Shown: positions 57,633-64,000 of the stretch, piece after piece
Position numbering within the stretch: the stretch's first letter is position 1
Layout: each line of letters opens with the position of its first letter
Source of the DNA: Cyanobacteriota bacterium SRBZ.bins.94.201705
Lineage (GTDB): Bacteria > Cyanobacteriota > Cyanobacteriia > Cyanobacteriales > Cyanobacteriaceae
Direction: 5' to 3'
Assembly (NCBI GenBank): GCA_030549855.1
Contig: JAUQQP010000044.1
Span: 483,818 to 547,817 of the forward strand
Length of the DNA stretch: 64,000 nt
Translations under genes and position numbers: made by a program
The notes under the pieces: generated by a model
What the model was told of the DNA's origin: nothing
Database searches by the model: none
What the model saw: only the letters and a program-made list of their open reading frames with translations

Positions 57633-58073
57633 ATGAGCAAAACAACGGGCAATCAACAGGAAACTATGGTAAATGCTTCCCTGAAAGCCACCACATCCCA
57701 CCCTCACAAGTCGGAAATCCAAGTTACCGAAATTCGCCCCTGGGGGAGTTTTACCGTCTTAGAAGAGGGCCCCGGCTATAAAATCAAACGTATTGAGGTT
57801 AATCCCGGCCACCGTCTCAGTCTACAGATGCACTACCACCGCAGTGAACACTGGATAGTGGTATCTGGTACTGCAAAAGTAATATGTGGAGAGGAAGAAA
57901 AGATAATAGGGCCGAACCAATCTACATATGTACCTCCCTGTACTCCGCACCGGTTGGAAAACCCGGGGGTGATAAAACTAGTGATAATTGAGGTACAAAA
58001 TGGAGAATACCTAGGGGAGGATGATATAGTCCGTTTCCAAGATGACTACGCCCGTCCACAGAGGGAGACTTGA
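57633..58073 (+). CDS. Cupin-domain protein, mannose-6-phosphate isomerase type II-like
   Basis: A 146-residue protein with a single cupin barrel. The motif GHRLSLQMHYHRSEHW supplies the metal-binding His residues and PPCTPHRLENPG the second part of the site. It resembles the C-terminal isomerase domain of bifunctional mannose-1-phosphate guanylyltransferases (RPWGSF at the start of the domain). A role in mannose-6-phosphate isomerisation is likely but not proven. It precedes the structured intergenic region. Confidence 0.85.
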   Translation: MSKTTGNQQETMVNASLKATTSHPHKSEIQVTEIRPWGSFTVLEEGPGYKIKRIEVNPGHRLSLQMHYHRSEHWIVVSGTAKVICGEEEKIIGPNQSTYVPPCTPHRLENPGVIKLVIIEVQNGEYLGEDDIVRFQDDYARPQRET

Positions 58074-58110
58074 CAAGAAAACACAGATAGAGGACAATAG
58101 TCTTAGTGTG

Positions 58111-58259
58111 CCCCGTAACGGCACATCGCTATAGGCCGCAGAGAAAGGGGGGCCTGTTGCCGTGTGTCCTGTGCGGGGTTTAGTGGACAGTCGGTTTACG
58201 GGGAATGGGGCTGGGACAAAGGCCACCGGAATACCTAGAATAGGGACAAGCCCCATTCC
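58111..58259 (+). other. Strongly structured intergenic segment
   Basis: Three nested stems lie in order: CCCCG/CGGGG (58111 and 58174), ACGGCA/TGCCGT (58118 and 58158) and AGGCC/GGCCT (58133 and 58151). A separate 11-bp inverted repeat, GGAATGGGGCT/AGCCCCATTCC (58202-58212 and 58249-58259), follows directly. The segment could be part of an RNA leader of the Fe-S gene at 58278, the 3' end of the cupin transcript, or a MITE-like element. Confidence 0.6.
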
Positions 58260-58277
58260 TACCAAACCATAACCCCT

Positions 58278-58640
58278 ATGATAAACATAACAGAAAGAGC
58301 GCTGGCGGAATTAAAAAGACTGAAGAATAGCAGGCCAAACCAGGAAGAAAACAGATACCTGAGGATAACCCTGGTAAGGGGGGGGTGTCTGGATTATATA
58401 TATGATTTGAGGTTTGAAGCCAGGGTAAAAGAATCAGATGTGACTTTGGCCCACCCGGGGGGGATAACTATTGTCACTGATGGTGACAGTTATCCTTATG
58501 TGGAGGGAGTGACAATAGACTATCTGGAGGACTTGATGGGGGGGTCGTTTCAGTTTAAGAGTATTACCATGGCCCGACAATGCACCTGTGGACTGTCTTT
58601 TTGTCTGGAAAACCGGACTGAGGTGACAGAAAAGTCCTAA
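58278..58640 (+). CDS. IscA/SufA-type iron-sulfur assembly protein
   Basis: A 120-residue A-type carrier. The three conserved cysteines are present: Cys37 in VRGGCLDY, and Cys102 and Cys104 in QCTCGLSF; a fourth Cys109 follows. The protein holds iron or a [2Fe-2S]/[4Fe-4S] cluster during cluster transfer. It differs from the most common consensus (GGCSGF) in the first Cys segment. It precedes the str operon by 128 bp, but that operon has its own promoter. Confidence 0.86.
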   Translation: MINITERALAELKRLKNSRPNQEENRYLRITLVRGGCLDYIYDLRFEARVKESDVTLAHPGGITIVTDGDSYPYVEGVTIDYLEDLMGGSFQFKSITMARQCTCGLSFCLENRTEVTEKS

Positions 58641-58659
58641 AAGGCGGGAAAAAGGAATA

Positions 58660-58689
58660 TTGACAAGCCTTCCGGAAATAGGATATGAT
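58660..58689 (+). promoter_or_regulatory. Promoter of the str operon
   Basis: The -35 is TTGACA (58660-58665) and the -10 is TATGAT (58684-58689), with an 18-bp spacer. Transcription would begin near 58696, about 70 nt before the rpsL start codon. Confidence 0.7.
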
Positions 58690-58768
58690 AGGAGATTGTC
58701 ACTGGTAGCGTGATACTAGGGGCAGAATATAGTTGTATATACAAAGGCAGTAGAAAAAAACTTGTCTC

Positions 58769-59143
58769 ATGCCAACGATACAGCAGTTAATACGCCAAGA
58801 GCGTGTTAGGGTAAAGAGAAAAACAAAATCGCCAGCCCTAAAGGGATGTCCCCAAAGGAGAGGTGTTTGCACCAGGGTATATACTACAACCCCGAAAAAG
58901 CCAAACTCGGCCCTGAGAAAGGTGGCAAGGGTACGTCTAACCTCTGGCTTCGAGGTGACGGCCTACATCCCGGGGATAGGCCACAACCTACAAGAACACT
59001 CGGTAGTGCTCGTGAGAGGGGGAAGGGTAAAAGATTTGCCCGGTGTGAGATACCATATCATTAGAGGGACCCTCGATGCTACCGGGGTAAAAGACAGAAA
59101 ACAAGGACGTTCTAAATATGGGACAAAACGTCCTAAATCTTAA
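58769..59143 (+). CDS. rpsL: 30S ribosomal protein S12
   Basis: A 124-residue uS12 at the decoding centre. It has the normal sequence [16 protein letters not shown], the [13 protein letters not shown] segment, [16 protein letters not shown] (with the streptomycin-related Lys) and [13 protein letters not shown]. It is the first gene of the str operon. The ATG start is directly after a short leader. Confidence 0.98.
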   Translation: MPTIQQLIRQERVRVKRKTKSPALKGCPQRRGVCTRVYTTTPKKPNSALRKVARVRLTSGFEVTAYIPGIGHNLQEHSVVLVRGGRVKDLPGVRYHIIRGTLDATGVKDRKQGRSKYGTKRPKS

Positions 59144-59207
59144 AGCTGAAGCTAAAAAGGCTTTCTACCACAGTATACAGCAATAGGGAGGAAAAAGGTA
59201 AGGATTA

Positions 59208-59678
59208 ATGTCTCGCAGAAAAAGAGCTAAACCAAGAGAAGTGCCACCAGATCCGGTATACAATAGCCGCCTGGTAAGTATGGCTATAACCAGGATTATG
59301 AAGGATGGGAAAAAATCCCTGGCATCAAGAATTCTATATGATGCCTTTAAAATAATATCGGAAAGAACTGGTGGCGATCCAGTAGAGTTGTTTGAAAAGG
59401 CAGTGAAAAACGCCACTCCCCTGGTAGAGGTAAAGGCAAGAAGAGTGGGGGGTGCTACCTACCAAGTGCCAGTGGAAGTAAGGCCAGAAAGAGGGGTAAG
59501 TCTGGCCCTCCGCTGGCTAGTCCAGTTTGCCAGGAAAAGAAGCGGCAAAACCATGTCCATGAAATTGGCTAATGAAATCATGGACGCCGCTAACGAAACA
59601 GGAGGGGCAATCAAGAAGAAAGAGGAAACCCATAAAATGGCGGAAGCCAACAAGGCTTTTGCTCACTACCGCTATTAA
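59208..59678 (+). CDS. rpsG: 30S ribosomal protein S7
   Basis: A 156-residue uS7, which starts assembly of the 30S head. Family segments are [37 protein letters not shown] and FAHYRY at the end. It follows rpsL by 64 bp; the ribosome site is GGAGG. Confidence 0.98.
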   Translation: MSRRKRAKPREVPPDPVYNSRLVSMAITRIMKDGKKSLASRILYDAFKIISERTGGDPVELFEKAVKNATPLVEVKARRVGGATYQVPVEVRPERGVSLALRWLVQFARKRSGKTMSMKLANEIMDAANETGGAIKKKEETHKMAEANKAFAHYRY

Positions 59679-59792
59679 TGTCTAAGGCCTAACCCATGAG
59701 CTGTTCCTGCCCGTTGCCCCCCCTTTTTGTGTGTAAAGAAAAGTGTAGAATTGTAATGGAAGCATAAGTGGATTCGCTCATAGGAGGTAGTT

Positions 59793-61868
<2,076 letters not shown>

Positions 61869-61907
61869 ATTAGTTAATTAGCCAAAAAATAGGGAAATAC
61901 AGTAACA

Positions 61908-63137
<1,230 letters not shown>

Positions 63138-63154
63138 CTGACTCTTTAAGCCAC

Positions 63155-63185
63155 AGGGCGTACCTCTTCCCGTGCGCCCTTTTCT
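63155..63185 (+). terminator. Intrinsic terminator after tufA
   Basis: A 9-bp stem AGGGCGTAC / GTGCGCCCT with an 8-nt loop, followed by TTTTCTC. It closes or attenuates the transcript before rpsJ. Confidence 0.75.
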
Positions 63186-63238
63186 CTTCTTATATCCCCC
63201 AATAGCACCTTGACAACCGAAACTAGAGGAGTACTACT

Positions 63239-63556
63239 ATGGCTACCCTACAACAACAAAAAATCCGTATCCGTCTAAAAGCCTTCGACCGTCGTCTCCT
63301 AGATACCTCCTGTAATAAAATTGTAGAAACCGCTAATAGGACCAACGCTAAACCGGTAGGCCCCATCCCACTGCCCACTAGACGCAGGGTTTACTGTGTA
63401 TTGCGCTCACCCCACATAGATAAAGACTCCCGGGAACACTTTGAAACCCGCACTCACATCCGCATTATCGACATCTATCAACCCTCCTCCAAAACCATCG
63501 ACGCCCTCATGAAGTTGGATCTTCCCGCTGGCGTTGACATTGAGGTGAAACTCTAG
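63239..63556 (+). CDS. rpsJ: 30S ribosomal protein S10
   Basis: A 105-residue uS10 (also NusE). It has the normal sequence from [15 protein letters not shown] to [11 protein letters not shown]. In many cyanobacteria rpsJ follows tufA in the str operon, as here. A terminator-like hairpin precedes it, and TTGACA at about 63212 may serve as a separate promoter element. Confidence 0.98.
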   Translation: MATLQQQKIRIRLKAFDRRLLDTSCNKIVETANRTNAKPVGPIPLPTRRRVYCVLRSPHIDKDSREHFETRTHIRIIDIYQPSSKTIDALMKLDLPAGVDIEVKL

Positions 63557-63597
63557 GCTTAACAGGTTGGGTTTATATGGGCCAACCCAACCCCCTA

Positions 63598-64000
63598 TTA
63601 CCGCAACAGTTGGTACAAAGACAAGACCAACTCCATTACAATCAAAAACACTATATACCACTCCACCCTTAAACTGGCATTGTGTTTGAGCAACCCCAAG
63701 GCCGTTTCTGCTGTGCGCGACACCGACTGGAGTTTTTTCTCTAAAACCTGATCCCTCTCCCTAATCTCATATTCACTCTCCAAACGCAAATACAATCTTT
63801 CTAACTCCGGACAGTCCCACAATAAATCCGGCTTGTCAATCACCTCCACTCTCCCCATTACTTCATTTTGTATCAAAAGAGTAGTACCTAGTAATTTCAG
63901 TAATTCCTGCACCTGTTTCCGATTCCAGCTGGCATTCTGCAATCCCGTGGCAAAGGGTTCGATTCTGTCAAAGGCAGCACTAGTCTGTTGCTCGTAGTGG
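63598..64000 (-). CDS. DUF155 (RMD1/YagE) family protein, 5'-truncated by the window edge
   Basis: The frame is open from the window end to the stop at 63598, so the gene begins beyond the window. The C-terminal 134 residues contain the DUF155 hallmarks WNRKQVQELLKLLGTTLLIQ and PDLLWDCPELERLYLRLESEYEI. A transmembrane helix near the C terminus (VEWYIVFLIVMELVLSLYQL) is usual for the family, whose function in bacteria is unknown. An apparent start at 63942 (TTG) is not the true start. Confidence 0.8.
   Translation of the reverse strand, partial: HYEQQTSAAFDRIEPFATGLQNASWNRKQVQELLKLLGTTLLIQNEVMGRVEVIDKPDLLWDCPELERLYLRLESEYEIRERDQVLEKKLQSVSRTAETALGLLKHNASLRVEWYIVFLIVMELVLSLYQLLR

Overview
The window is a piece of a cyanobacterial chromosome. 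The evidence is a psbA gene for photosystem II D1, the small NDH-1 subunit gene ndhO, a tRNA-Leu(UAA) gene carrying the typical cyanobacterial group I intron, a primary sigma factor of the SigA type, a PilT with a proline-rich N terminus, and several cyanobacterial families of unknown function (DUF1997, DUF3352). I could find only one HIP1 octamer (GCGATCGC, near 57,150) in 64 kb, so this is not one of the HIP1-rich lineages such as Synechocystis 6803. The codon usage and gene set suggest a unicellular Chroococcales-type genome, but I cannot name the genus. No complete insertion sequence, prophage or CRISPR array is visible.

Layout. 1-5.7 kb: the 3' part of glmS, acyP, a TPR protein, the rpsP-KH operon and an M23 peptidase. 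6.2-13.6 kb: sigA, an rRNA methyltransferase, a GST-like protein, an AMIN-domain amidase and murI. 13.6-18.4 kb: ftsY, a MetF-family protein and trpS, followed by about 1 kb of degenerate repeats in front of alaS. 18.4-38.0 kb is dense housekeeping DNA: alaS, dusB, a CPBP protease, an SGNH hydrolase, pilT, sbcD, a response regulator with GGDEF and EAL domains, mutL, lpxB, a cold-type RNA-binding protein, priA and a second GyrA/ParC-like subunit. 38.4-41.9 kb: trnL, DUF1997, sat and, divergently, psbA.

41.9-51.2 kb is a gene-poor stretch. About three quarters of it is non-coding, interrupted only by a DUF3352 gene, yraN, ndhO and trnA(GGC). It holds two arrays of strongly degenerate 50-65 bp units, Fur-box-like palindromes, an orphan terminator, a copy of a dispersed 57-bp repeat and a switch from pyrimidine-rich to purine-rich DNA on the + strand.

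51.2-58.7 kb: msrA, the bolA-glutaredoxin pair, a tight operon of a UDG-like protein, a PLD lipoprotein and a HAD phosphatase, purS-purQ, a cupin gene and an IscA/SufA-type gene preceded by a strongly structured intergenic region. 58.7-63.6 kb is the str operon with rpsJ (rpsL, rpsG, fusA, tufA, rpsJ). The window ends inside a DUF155 gene.

The most unusual items are the three related degenerate repeat arrays, the dispersed 57-bp repeat that encodes the same peptide in each copy, the psbA gene for a D1'-type (low-oxygen) variant with an unusually ordered promoter, and the structured non-coding segments at 49.3-49.7 kb and 58.1-58.3 kb.
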